This document shows, piece by piece, positions 18,238 to 27,365 of a stretch of 64,000 nucleotides of DNA. The notes beneath the pieces are model-generated. The model made no database searches. It saw only the letters and a list, made by a program, of their open reading frames with translations, and was not told where the DNA came from. Numbering within the stretch: position 1 is the stretch's first letter; each line of letters opens with the position of its first letter. The stretch is from Brucella gallinifaecis (GTDB taxonomy: Bacteria; Pseudomonadota; Alphaproteobacteria; Rhizobiales; Rhizobiaceae), in assembly GCF_006476605.1 (NCBI RefSeq), contig NZ_ML636803.1, positions 248,001-312,000 on the forward strand, read 5' to 3'. Position numbers and translations under genes: made by a program.

Positions 18238-19098
18238 ATGTCCGATAAAAGCGCATTTGTTATCTCACGTAATGAGCTGAAAGCCCGGCTAGGAGAGCCC
18301 GGCCTCGCAATCGTTGATGCCTCCTGGTATTTGCCCGCAGCCGGTCGCAATGGGCGCAAGGAATATGATGCCGCCCATATTCCGCGTGCCGTCTTCTTTG
18401 ATCAGGATGTGATTGCAGATAAGGATTCTGGCCTTCCGCATACCTTGCCTTCACCGGAGCTTTTTGCACGCCATGTAGGCGCAATGGGCATTACGGCGGA
18501 TGAAACCGTTATTGTCTATGATGGACCCGGCATGTTTTCGGCACCGCGCGTCTGGTGGATGTTCCGCGTGATGGGCGTAAAGAATGTTCTGGTTCTAGAC
18601 GGTGGTTTCGATGGCTGGAAGGCAGCATCTTTCCCAATTACCGATGAAATTACCAAAATTGCACCTACACTTTTTAAGCCTTCATTCAATGAAGAAAAGG
18701 TGGTTCCTTTTAAGGAAATGACCAAAATCGTTGAAGAACGCAGCTACCAGATTGCGGATGCACGCGCAGCAGGCCGCTTCACAGGCCAGCAAGCCGAACC
18801 GCGTGAAGGCATGCGTTCTGGTCATATGCCGGGTGCGCGCAACGTACCCGTTGGTACGCTCTCGGAAAATGGTGAACTCAAGAATCTCGACGATCTTCGA
18901 GAAATTTTTGTCAATGCCGGTATCGACCTCAACAAGCCTGTCGTAACCAGTTGCGGCTCAGGCGTAACAGCCGCCGTCATTACACTGGCATTGACGTCAC
19001 TCGGTCATGAAAACAACAGGCTTTATGATGGCTCATGGAGCGAATGGGGCAGCAGACAGGATACACCTGTCGTGACCGGTGAAGCAGACCAGGCATGA
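18238..19098 (+). CDS. sseA: 3-mercaptopyruvate sulfurtransferase
   Basis: 286 residues: two rhodanese domains, about 10-125 (inactive) and 155-275 (catalytic). The active-site loop CGSGVT with Cys239 is the signature of mercaptopyruvate sulfurtransferases rather than thiosulfate sulfurtransferases. It moves sulfur from 3-mercaptopyruvate, a product of cysteine transamination, to thiol acceptors or cyanide. The ATG at 18238 follows AGGAG; upstream codons to 18079 belong to alaX in another frame. Position after cysK and alaX supports a cysteine-metabolism role. Its stop overlaps the next start (ATGA). Confidence 0.93.
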   Translation: MSDKSAFVISRNELKARLGEPGLAIVDASWYLPAAGRNGRKEYDAAHIPRAVFFDQDVIADKDSGLPHTLPSPELFARHVGAMGITADETVIVYDGPGMFSAPRVWWMFRVMGVKNVLVLDGGFDGWKAASFPITDEITKIAPTLFKPSFNEEKVVPFKEMTKIVEERSYQIADARAAGRFTGQQAEPREGMRSGHMPGARNVPVGTLSENGELKNLDDLREIFVNAGIDLNKPVVTSCGSGVTAAVITLALTSLGHENNRLYDGSWSEWGSRQDTPVVTGEADQA

Positions 19099-19616
19099 GC
19101 GATAAACTGATTGCCAGAGTAACTCATCTGGAAATGACAGCGCGTCCAGCATTGTCATTTCCAGCTCCTTTCGGCCTCCGCCTTGCCATCATGCGTTCAA
19201 CCGAAATGCCGGTGCATTTCTATCGTTATCTATATGAGCAGGTCGGGCGACAGCATCACTGGATGTTACGCCGCACCCAAAGCGATGCAGAAGTCGCTGA
19301 AGCTATTCATGCACAGAGCACAGATATTCATGTCCTCTATGCTGACGGCAATCCGGCTGGCCTGCTGGAACTTGATCTTTCCTCATTGCCTCAATCAGCG
19401 GAAATTCTTTATTTTGGTCTGGTTCCTGATTATCAGGGAAGGGGACTTGGAAAATTCTTTTTAAGCGAAGCAATTAGTGAGGCCTGGTCTCACAATCCTC
19501 AGAAAGTTACCATTCACACGAATACACTCGATAGCCCACGCGCTTTGCAGCTATATCAAAAAATGGGTTTTGTGCCGGTCGGCTGGTCTGAAGAAGAGGT
19601 TACACCTTGGAATTAG
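19095..19616 (+). CDS. GNAT-family N-acetyltransferase
   Basis: 173 residues. The acetyl-CoA pyrophosphate loop is QGRGLG within LVPDYQGRGLGKFFL (about 113-127), followed by a long helix and the C-terminal YQKMGFVPVG of GNAT folds. The substrate is unknown. ATGA overlap with sseA implies translational coupling; it is the last gene of the cysK operon, so a small amine or amino-acid related to cysteine metabolism is a guess, not a finding. Confidence 0.87.
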   Translation: MSDKLIARVTHLEMTARPALSFPAPFGLRLAIMRSTEMPVHFYRYLYEQVGRQHHWMLRRTQSDAEVAEAIHAQSTDIHVLYADGNPAGLLELDLSSLPQSAEILYFGLVPDYQGRGLGKFFLSEAISEAWSHNPQKVTIHTNTLDSPRALQLYQKMGFVPVGWSEEEVTPWN

Positions 19617-19707
19617 TGTGGCGAATCTGAAATTCTTATCATTTTGAAGCAGGGCTTTGATCGGATTTCAGATTCAAAACCGCACTGGGAAATATTCCGG
19701 CGCTAAA

Positions 19708-20496
19708 TTATCCTCTTGCAACCTCACGTCCGTTGCTAATGGAAACGACGGACGCATTTGTGATGCGACCACTTTCTTCATCAAACACCACGCAGTTCCG
19801 TCCTCGTTGCTTGGCCATATAAAGGCAACGGTCAGCGCGACTTAGCACCTGTGAGTTGGTTTCATTTTTTGGTGCAGATGCAACGCCAATACTGATCGTC
19901 AGAGGATATATCTGATATTCTGTGGCATGGAATGGTGTGTTCTCTACCTCCACGCGTATCCTCTGCGCAACCCGCATACCGGTTTCCCCCGTTGCACCCG
20001 GAAGAAAAACGCAGAACTCTTCCCCGCCAATACGGCCAACAAGGTCGCCTTTACGTGTTACATTTTGCAAGGCAAAAGCGATCAGTTTAAGTGCCCGATC
20101 ACCAACACTATGCCCGAATGTATCGTTGATTGCCTTGAAATGATCAGCATCAATGACGAGAAGGGTTCCGCTTTCAATACGCGAACGGCTGATTTTCATC
20201 GCATCAAACAGTGCTTCGCGGTTAAGAAGACCGGTCATATGATCGACACGCGAACGAGCTTGAAGCTCGCTATGAGCCTTTTCGAGCTGATGATATGCAT
20301 TCTCAAGCTTTTCATGCTGCCTGAACACATAAAGCATCGAAGGAAATGCCGTTATCAGGGGGATACCGATGCTTAATCCGATAGCTATACGACCGGGTAT
20401 AAACCCTGTGATTAACCCAACTACATAGCTCGTTCCGACAGAAAACAGAACTACAGACAACGTTATCAACGTTGCCTTCCATAAAACTGTTTTCAT
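19708..20496 (-). CDS. Membrane diguanylate cyclase (GGDEF)
   Basis: 262 residues from ATG 20496, with GGGGGAG 9 bp upstream; the TTG at 20514 is rejected. Two hydrophobic segments (about 7-29 and 36-57) form a hairpin anchor, followed by a short helix rich in Glu/His and the GGDEF domain. The active site is GGEEF (157-161), and RKGD (148-151), five residues before it, matches the RxxD inhibitory site. Both sites are intact, so an active, product-inhibited cyclic-di-GMP synthase is expected. No sensor domain is visible. It is a single gene convergent with the cysK operon. Confidence 0.92.
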   Translation of the reverse strand: MKTVLWKATLITLSVVLFSVGTSYVVGLITGFIPGRIAIGLSIGIPLITAFPSMLYVFRQHEKLENAYHQLEKAHSELQARSRVDHMTGLLNREALFDAMKISRSRIESGTLLVIDADHFKAINDTFGHSVGDRALKLIAFALQNVTRKGDLVGRIGGEEFCVFLPGATGETGMRVAQRIRVEVENTPFHATEYQIYPLTISIGVASAPKNETNSQVLSRADRCLYMAKQRGRNCVVFDEESGRITNASVVSISNGREVARG

Positions 20497-21107
20497 GCTC
20501 AAGAACTCCCCCAACGCAACGAATAAACTTTATACGCCTGTTTCTGAACCCTCTATGAACAGGACCGAACCGCTTCAGGACTTATAAGAGAAGTGTACAT
20601 ATGAGAAAAGATACTAATGCAATTTTTTATATACATGTATCATAATTGACGCAATTTAAGGTAGCGAATATATTTTAGAGTATTCTGATAAAATTGTATC
20701 TATAATCATATTCTGATTTTATTTATATTAAAAATAAATTGTAAAATAAAATTAGATTATATTCCGCTCTAAACAGGTCGGTTATGCAATTCAACAAATT
20801 TTATTTGAAGTATAATCTTAAAGATCAATGTTTCACTGAAGATGAATTATATTCATATTTTTATATTACAATTTAGAATCAAACTCCGTTACAAAAACAG
20901 CCTTTTATTTTTTATCTTATATTTGTTTTCTGGAAAACAGCCAGCCATGCCATAAAGCAAAATGCATTATGGCATAAAGATTATCTGCTCTATCATTGTT
21001 TTGAGAAAATGGCGGAGAACAGGCCATACAATTCAGGCCCGAATACGAATCGATCCACAGTCATCTCCATCCTTGATACAGACAGAGATGACGTGTCCTG
21101 CACAAGT
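20497..21107. other. AT-rich intergenic region
   Basis: About 600 bp; the stretch 20600-20940 is strikingly AT-rich compared with its neighbours. No gene is recognised. A 30-codon frame at 20784-20876 starts with ATG after AGG, but its content is simply AT-rich codons. ATGCCATAA (20947-20955) and TTATGGCAT (20967-20975) form a perfect 9-bp inverted repeat 130 bp beyond the CoA-transferase stop, without a T-run. Confidence 0.5.
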
Positions 21108-22598
21108 TTATTTCAGCATGGAACCAGTGCTAACGCGACGGCTGTGCCAGCTGAAAGCCTCCTCAAGAAGGTGAGGGGTGTGGCCACCACGCTGACAGGC
21201 CCGTTGAAAATAATCATTCAACTGCTCCCGATAATCCGGATGAGCACAATTATTGATGATCAGTTTTGCGCGTTCACGCGGTGCAAGACCTCGTAAATCT
21301 GCAAGGCCTTGTTCGGTAACAAGAATATCGACATCGTGTTCGGTGTGATCAACATGCGTCACCATGGGTACAATTGACGAGATGGCGCCATTTTTTGCCT
21401 CGGATTTACTGACAAAAATAGAAATATAAGCGTTGCGCGCGAAATCGCCCGAACCGCCAATGCCATTCATCATATGTGTTCCATCGACATGGGTTGAATT
21501 CACATTGCCATAAATGTCGAATTCAAGCGCTGTATTAATACCGATAATACCCAGTCGACGAATAACCTCAGGATGATTGCTGATCTCCTGCGGCCGAAGA
21601 ATTAACTTGTCACGATAACGGTCGATATTACTGAAAACACGCTCACCACATGCAGGGCTTAACGTGATTGAAGAGCCGGAAGCATAATCAAGTTTACCCG
21701 CATCGAACAATTCGAAAGTACTATCCTGTAGCACTTCGCTATACATACGAAGATTATGAAAAGGGCTATCAACAAAGCCATTCAGAACAGCATTTGCGAT
21801 GGTGCCAATGCCGGCCTGTAGTGGATTAAGCGTCAGATCGAGACGACCGGCCTCAACTTCGTCCAGCAAAAATTCTATCAGATGCGAAGCAATAGCAACC
21901 GTTTCACTATCAGCTGCTTCAACCGTTGAAGCGCTGTCATTTTCCTGGGTTATGACAATGCCGGCAATCTTTTCAGGCGGGATCGGAATATAAGGCAACC
22001 CGACACGGCTATCGCAGGCTGTTACCGGGATTGGATCGCGGGAAGGGCGCTTTGTAGGAATATAGACGTCATGCAATCCCTCCAGCGCCAAAGGCTGATT
22101 GAGATTGACCTCGACAATGACCTTTTCTGCCAAAATTGCAAAACTGGCCGAATTACCAATCGATGTTGTTGGAATAATGCCGCCATTTTCAGTTATAGCC
22201 AGTGCTTCAACAACAGCATAATCGATAGGACCAATCTGGTTTGAGCGTAACTGTTCAACAGTTTCAGATAGATGCTGATCGATGAACATGACTTCACCGC
22301 GGTTGATAGCGGCGCGTAAAGTACGATCCACCTGAAAAGGCATACGACGCGCCAGCACATGCGCTTGCGTCAGCAGCTTATCGACATCATGCCCAAGGGA
22401 GGCTCCAGTAATCAGCGTGATTTGAAATGGATCATCGGCAGCGCGTGCAGCCATAGCGAGGGGAACAGCTTTCGCATCGCCAGCACGGGTAAATCCACTC
22501 ATCCCAACGATCATGCCATCTTTGATCAGGCTTGCGGCATGTTCTGCAGTGATGATTTTATCACGCAAAGACGCGTTCCTGATACGATCTTGCAACAT
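21108..22598 (-). CDS. Succinyl-CoA:acetate CoA-transferase / acetyl-CoA hydrolase family
   Basis: 496 residues, the size of the Cat1/AarC/ScpC group. It exchanges CoA between succinyl-CoA and acetate, or a related pair. GIGTIANAVL near 262-271 and the catalytic glutamate Glu288 in MYSEVLQD match the family (Glu294 in Acetobacter AarC). GIGGSGDFARNA near 380-391 is the glycine loop that closes on CoA. AAGGTAG precedes the ATG. Single gene. In aerobic alphaproteobacteria these enzymes help with acetate or propionate use; the exact substrate pair is not fixed by the sequence. Confidence 0.88.
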   Translation of the reverse strand: MLQDRIRNASLRDKIITAEHAASLIKDGMIVGMSGFTRAGDAKAVPLAMAARAADDPFQITLITGASLGHDVDKLLTQAHVLARRMPFQVDRTLRAAINRGEVMFIDQHLSETVEQLRSNQIGPIDYAVVEALAITENGGIIPTTSIGNSASFAILAEKVIVEVNLNQPLALEGLHDVYIPTKRPSRDPIPVTACDSRVGLPYIPIPPEKIAGIVITQENDSASTVEAADSETVAIASHLIEFLLDEVEAGRLDLTLNPLQAGIGTIANAVLNGFVDSPFHNLRMYSEVLQDSTFELFDAGKLDYASGSSITLSPACGERVFSNIDRYRDKLILRPQEISNHPEVIRRLGIIGINTALEFDIYGNVNSTHVDGTHMMNGIGGSGDFARNAYISIFVSKSEAKNGAISSIVPMVTHVDHTEHDVDILVTEQGLADLRGLAPRERAKLIINNCAHPDYREQLNDYFQRACQRGGHTPHLLEEAFSWHSRRVSTGSMLK

Positions 22599-22952
22599 GT
22601 TTTCTACCTTCTTTACAGTCCGGCCTCAGACCTTGAATACTTCCTCCAGCCTATAAACGTTTAAGCTGGTGGCCAAATTCGACGTTAGGAGTAATAGCCG
22701 AAGCGCATAAATATTACATGCATGCTTTGGTCTTATGAGATCGGCAATCAGCAATTACATTGAAATGCCGTATCAGGAAAATGATTATAATCAAAATATG
22801 AACAGGTGAGTTTCTTGCACTGGGTAAACAATTGATATTATTGCAATAATCACTTCAAACCAGAGTCATACCCACTCCATATAATAAAGTCGCATAAGAT
22901 AGATTATGGAACCAAACGATCTTGATCCCATATTAAATAAGCCATCCAGGAC
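22599..22952. other. Intergenic region, nothing recognised
   Basis: About 350 bp between the CoA-transferase start and the methyltransferase stop. I see no gene, strong hairpin with T-run, or repeat. The promoter of the CoA-transferase is expected here but no clear -35/-10 pair stands out. Confidence 0.5.
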
Positions 22953-23783
22953 TCAAACACGTTGCGCTATAAAAAGATGTCCCGGAACCGGTGCTCCTTG
23001 TTCATTACGAACAACTATATCCTCGCAGCGAATGCATTTCATTCCATGCTCAGATAGCAGCGAACGCACATAGGACTGTGCATGAGCAAAGCGCTGATAA
23101 TCACCCACCATAAAATCACGTTCAGCAAACCGCTCGTCAGGCTGCGTTTCACTGGAGAAACAGAAATAACCTTCCATATGCAAATGATTGGCTACACCGG
23201 AAAAAAACTGATCCAGCGCCCCCATATATGGCAACACATCGGTTGCGACAATCAAGTCCCACTTACCTTCTTCAGTGGTCTCAAGAAAACGTACCGCTTC
23301 ACCAACGAAAAGAGCGTCGTAATCGCCTTTTTCATAGGCCACTTCGATCATGTTTTCAGATATATCGACACCGGTCTTGTGATCGGCCATATCGTCCAGA
23401 GCATCGGCAGAAAGCCCCGTTCCGCAACCAATATCCAACATTCTACTGGCCTGAAAGTCAGCATCCATCTCCAGAAGCATATTACGCAATTGAAGCGGCA
23501 CATCATAATCAAGCTGATCGACAAGAATCGTATCAAACATTTCTGCATGCTGATCAAAAAGCGTTGCTACATAAGCATCAGGTGCTTTTGAAGGAACCGC
23601 GCCACGCCCCATACTGGCCAGACGGACAGCCACGCCGCCATGGTCTTCAGGATCCAGCTTCAATACGTCTTCATATGCTGCCGCAGCAGCATCAAAATCA
23701 CCGGATTTTTCAAGCGAAAGCGCATGATTATATGCTTTTGCCAATGCTTCGTGATCAAACACATCACTATGCTTGTTTGACAT
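22953..23783 (-). CDS. TPR-containing SAM-dependent methyltransferase
   Basis: 276 residues. Residues about 12-50 form a TPR-like helix pair (LAKAYNHALSLEKSGDFDAA and YEDVLKLDPED), and the class I methyltransferase fold follows with motif I DIGCGTG (117-123), the acidic residue of motif II in TGVDIS, and LIVATDVLPYMG as motif IV. The same domain order (short TPR then methyltransferase) occurs in many alphaproteobacterial proteins of unknown substrate. Transcribed alone, about 500 bp from its upstream neighbour. Confidence 0.82.
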   Translation of the reverse strand: MSNKHSDVFDHEALAKAYNHALSLEKSGDFDAAAAAYEDVLKLDPEDHGGVAVRLASMGRGAVPSKAPDAYVATLFDQHAEMFDTILVDQLDYDVPLQLRNMLLEMDADFQASRMLDIGCGTGLSADALDDMADHKTGVDISENMIEVAYEKGDYDALFVGEAVRFLETTEEGKWDLIVATDVLPYMGALDQFFSGVANHLHMEGYFCFSSETQPDERFAERDFMVGDYQRFAHAQSYVRSLLSEHGMKCIRCEDIVVRNEQGAPVPGHLFIAQRV

Positions 23784-24281
23784 CCAAACTTAGCCTTTCC
23801 AGCCATACACAGCAAAATACATATCCAGAAAAATATGCAACACACTACAAGACTCATTTCCCGCTCAAGCTTTATTAAACCCGGACAGGATCATGAAAAA
23901 CGCCCCTGCCCGTTTTCCTACGCTTATCCATTTATGCTTGCAAGCGCGGCTAGGGTCAGGACTCATTAATTTAATGAGAATGGCATCTGAAATGACCAGA
24001 TATGTTAGGAGAGACGTGAGGACCGGGGTTGTTCCCCCGGTTGAGCGGCTCGACGAAGCAGATCACCCAAATCGCATAGTTGGCATTTCGATGTCCGAAG
24101 GATGTGGTCCATCCGCCCGGTCTACTTCGTCGTAAAGTCTTGAAAATGAACCCGAACTGGCTCTGAAAATATTTATTCACAAGAAAACAGATTGTTGATG
24201 AACTTATAATCAAAATAAAAATACAGATATAATAGAAACCATGCTAAATTTTAATTAAATTTATTGCATTATCTATAAGTA
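23784..24281. other. Intergenic region with structured GC-rich segment, possible insertion-sequence remnant
   Basis: About 500 bp. The segment 24021-24132 is richer in GC than its surroundings and full of pairings: ACCGGGG/CCCCGGT (24022-24041), GGATG/CATCC (24100-24114), and CGACGAAG (24051-24058) with CTTCGTCG (24125-24132), extended by AGA/TCT. GACCGGG (24021-24027) can also pair with CCCGGTC (24116-24122). A 16-base piece at 23949-23964 recurs inverted at 57825-57840. Both strands carry 80-codon frames, neither recognised. A noncoding RNA or a degraded mobile element are the options. Confidence 0.4.
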
Positions 24282-25094
24282 ATGGAGAATAAATTGATTA
24301 ATAAAATTATTACATTAAATATAAGTATAATTATTATTATATCTATTCTTCATCCTGCCCGGTCAGATTCAGAGCAGAATTTAGCAAAAAAGCTCGCCAA
24401 TCCGGTTTCAAATCTGATCAGCGTACCATTGCAAAGCAATTATGACTGCTGTTATGGGCCAAAAGACGCCTATCGATACACGTTAAAAATTCAACCTGTC
24501 GTGCCTTTTTCTCTAAATAGTGAGTGGAATATTATCGCACGTACTATTGTACCGATTGTCTATCAGCAGGCTCCGGCTGATGGTTTCAATGATCGTTTTG
24601 GTCTGAGCGATATTGAGCAAAGCTTCTTTTTCTCACCTAAAGAGACACTTGGTGGCATAACATGGGGTTTTGGTCCAGTATTGCTGTGGCCAACTGCAAC
24701 CAGTCGAGAACTTGGAACGGGAAAATGGGGTGCGGGTCCTACTGGAGTTATACTCAGACAACATGATGGCTGGACCTATGGTACACTGGCCAATCACATC
24801 TGGTCTTATATGGGAAACAGTGATCGCGCAGATATAAACCAGAGTTTCATACAACCATTTATAACCTATAATTTCCCGGATACGACTGCACTAAGCCTTT
24901 CAACGGAAACATCTTATGATTGGACGTCCCGGCAATGGACTGTTCCAGTCAATGCAGGCATATCTAAAGTATTCAAGTTCGGCGAACAACGCGTCAGCAT
25001 AGGTGTTTCAGCACGTTATTATGCACAAGCACCATCAGAGGCACCTAAATGGGGTGCTCGTTTTGTAACGACATTCCTGTTTCCTGAAAGATAA
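24282..25094 (+). CDS. Predicted outer-membrane beta-barrel protein of the neuromedin-U-like/transporter family
   Basis: 270 residues if ATG 24282 is used; the GGAG inside the codons after it sits 6 bp before an in-frame TTG (24294), which is an equally good start. An N-terminal hydrophobic segment is a signal peptide. The mature protein has LANPVSNLISVPLQ, FFFSPKE, GPVLLWPTAT and LGTGKWGAGPTGV, hallmarks of a proteobacterial family often mislabelled neuromedin U, with alternating strands and a terminal aromatic-containing strand typical of outer-membrane barrels. Function unknown. The 5' 150 bp are very AT-rich. It is convergent with the BASS gene, 4 bp apart. Confidence 0.75.
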   Translation: MENKLINKIITLNISIIIIISILHPARSDSEQNLAKKLANPVSNLISVPLQSNYDCCYGPKDAYRYTLKIQPVVPFSLNSEWNIIARTIVPIVYQQAPADGFNDRFGLSDIEQSFFFSPKETLGGITWGFGPVLLWPTATSRELGTGKWGAGPTGVILRQHDGWTYGTLANHIWSYMGNSDRADINQSFIQPFITYNFPDTTALSLSTETSYDWTSRQWTVPVNAGISKVFKFGEQRVSIGVSARYYAQAPSEAPKWGARFVTTFLFPER

Positions 25095-25098
25095 ATTG

Positions 25099-26085
25099 CT
25101 ATTCTGCCGCGGTCTTTGTTGCCATTTGCATATGCTGCTGATCAGCGAGTTTTCGCGCAATGACTGCACAGGCCATGAGCTGTATCTGATGGAACAGCAT
25201 GAGCGGCAATACAATACTGCCCACATCTGCGCCAACAAAGATCGCACTGGCCATAGGCGCACCACTGGCGAGGCTTTTCTTTGAACCGCAAAACATGATC
25301 GTAATACGGTCTGCATGATTAAATCCAAGCCATTTGCTGCCATACCAGGTAGCAAGCATGACAATGACCAACAATAAGATACTGACACCGGTCATGACAC
25401 CAAGATCGTTCCATGAAACCCTGTGCCACAATCCTTCTACAACCGCTTCACTGAATGCAAGATAAACGACCATAAGAATCGAACCGCGATCAACGAGTCC
25501 GAGCGATTTGCCATGACGACGCATGAAATTGCCAATCCAAGGCTGGAGTATCTGTCCCAGTACAAATGGCGCAAGCAATTGCAGCAAAATAGACTCAAGT
25601 GCATCAACTGAAATTCCGCCACCGCCCTTGACGGCAAACAGCAGCCCCACAAGCATGGGGGTTAGAAACATACCAAAAATGTTGGATGCTGACGCAGCGA
25701 CAACGGCTGCAGATACATTACCACCGGCCATCGAAGTAAAAGCAATCGAAGATTGTACTGTCGAAGGCAGAACACAAAGATAGAGAATACCCAGATAGAA
25801 TGGTGACTGCGAAAGTCCCGGAATCGTCCAGCCTGCAATCAGACCTAAAATCGGAAACAGAACAAATGTAGAGCAGATGACCGCAAGATGTAACCGCCAA
25901 TGCGTGACACCGGCAACCACAGCCTCGCGCGACAAACGCGCCCCGTGCAGGAAGAACAAAAGCCCAACTGCGATTTTGGTTGCGATACCAAACCATTCTG
26001 CAAAGTCTCCCTGCACCGGAAGAAATGATGCAAGCAGAATGGTGACAATCAACATACTAGTGAATTTATCGGGCAGAAAACGCAT
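25099..26085 (-). CDS. BASS-family (SBF-like) sodium-dependent transporter
   Basis: 328 residues with about ten hydrophobic helices, matching the SBF-like (PF13593) branch of the bile acid:sodium symporter superfamily, represented by E. coli YfeH. Family motifs visible are FFLHGARLS near 43-52, CVLPSTVQSS near 104-113 (cross-over helix with the conserved Pro), and MFCGSKKSLASGAP near 265-278. The transported substrate is unknown. It is single, 100 bp downstream of galE on the same strand, so read-through from galE is possible. Confidence 0.85.
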   Translation of the reverse strand: MRFLPDKFTSMLIVTILLASFLPVQGDFAEWFGIATKIAVGLLFFLHGARLSREAVVAGVTHWRLHLAVICSTFVLFPILGLIAGWTIPGLSQSPFYLGILYLCVLPSTVQSSIAFTSMAGGNVSAAVVAASASNIFGMFLTPMLVGLLFAVKGGGGISVDALESILLQLLAPFVLGQILQPWIGNFMRRHGKSLGLVDRGSILMVVYLAFSEAVVEGLWHRVSWNDLGVMTGVSILLLVIVMLATWYGSKWLGFNHADRITIMFCGSKKSLASGAPMASAIFVGADVGSIVLPLMLFHQIQLMACAVIARKLADQQHMQMATKTAAE

Positions 26086-26186
26086 AATGTTCTCAATCCT
26101 GTAGAAAATCAGCTTTTGTGCAGTACTTCAGGATCGAATGAGTACGGTCACTTTTACGGAAAATGGGCTGTGATAGGTTTGAAATT

Positions 26187-27200
26187 TTACTTGATTTCAT
26201 AGCCATCAGGGTTTTTCGACTGCCAGTTCCACATATCCTTGCACATTTCACGTAACCCCTTCTCAGCAGTCCAGCCAAGAAAATCACGAGCAAAAGCAGG
26301 ATCCGCATAACATTCAGCAACATCACCCGGACGGCGCGGAGCAATCTCATATTTGATTTCGCGGTTTGAGACATGTTCAAAAGCCTTGACCACATCAAAT
26401 ACGCTATACCCCTGCCCTGTCCCCAGATTAACCGAAAAACATTGAGGATCATCCAGTTTTTTCAATGCTTTGAGATGACCTGCTGCCAGATCCACAACGT
26501 GAATATAATCCCGAACACCTGTGCCGTCTGGCGTAGCGTAATCATTGCCCCAGATATTGAGCTTCTCACGGCGCCCAGTTGCTACCTGTGCAATGATCGG
26601 CATCAGATTATTCGGAATACCTTTTGGATCTTCGCCGATAAGACCACTTTCATGGGCCCCAACCGGATTGAAATAGCGCAAAATAGCGATCTTCCAGCTA
26701 TTGTCACTGTTATAAAGATCGCGCAACATATCTTCGACCACAAGTTTCGTACGACCATAAGGGTTAGTGGCAGAAAGCGGCTGATCTTCTGTAATTGGCA
26801 GTTTTTGCGGATCGCCATACACCGTTGCCGACGAACTGAAAACAAGTGTTTTCACACCTGTCGTTTCCATGGCCTGCAAAAGACGCAATGTGCCCAACAC
26901 ATTGCAGTCGTAATAATGCAATGGCTTTTCAGTCGATTCACCAACAGCCTTAAGCCCGGCAAAATGAATAACCGCAGTACATTTATGACGAGTAATGATT
27001 TTTTCGATCAAGGCACGGTCACGAATGTCGCCCGGCTCACGTATAGGTGCTCGACCAGCAATCTTCTCCACGCGATGGAGTGCCTCAGGATTGCTGTTAT
27101 CGAAGTTATCAACCACAACAACATCATATCCTGCTTCAATCAGCTGTACGCATGTATGCGAACCAATATAACCAGCACCACCAGTTACGAGAATCGTCAT
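26187..27200 (-). CDS. galE: UDP-glucose 4-epimerase
   Basis: 337 residues from the ATG at 27200 (MTILVTGG), the usual N-terminus. It interconverts UDP-glucose and UDP-galactose for envelope polysaccharides. The NAD Rossmann loop GGAGYIGSH lies at 7-15, SSSATVYG carries the catalytic Ser/Thr, and Tyr148-x3-Lys152 is the SDR dyad. Length equals E. coli GalE (338). Upstream codons to 27236 lack a ribosome-binding site. Single gene. Confidence 0.94.
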   Translation of the reverse strand: MTILVTGGAGYIGSHTCVQLIEAGYDVVVVDNFDNSNPEALHRVEKIAGRAPIREPGDIRDRALIEKIITRHKCTAVIHFAGLKAVGESTEKPLHYYDCNVLGTLRLLQAMETTGVKTLVFSSSATVYGDPQKLPITEDQPLSATNPYGRTKLVVEDMLRDLYNSDNSWKIAILRYFNPVGAHESGLIGEDPKGIPNNLMPIIAQVATGRREKLNIWGNDYATPDGTGVRDYIHVVDLAAGHLKALKKLDDPQCFSVNLGTGQGYSVFDVVKAFEHVSNREIKYEIAPRRPGDVAECYADPAFARDFLGWTAEKGLREMCKDMWNWQSKNPDGYEIK

Positions 27201-27365
27201 TGTTTCCATACCTGTCTGTTGAACATGCCGCACCAATGTGCAATCCCATGAGTGTTTAATACCTGACTATGCAAAATAACAACCAACAGCAACCCAAATT
27301 CCCTGCCCTCATTTTATAACCATCGTTTGTTTTAACCAAACGACATCAATTCTTACGGAGCGAAG

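Noticed and set aside
23893-24213. Two opposite 80-codon frames in the 24-kb gap as transposase pieces
   Set aside because: No catalytic motif or recognised transposase segment; kept only as a possibility in the region entry.
26373-27251. 292-codon frame opposite galE
   Set aside because: Shadow of galE, no known domain.
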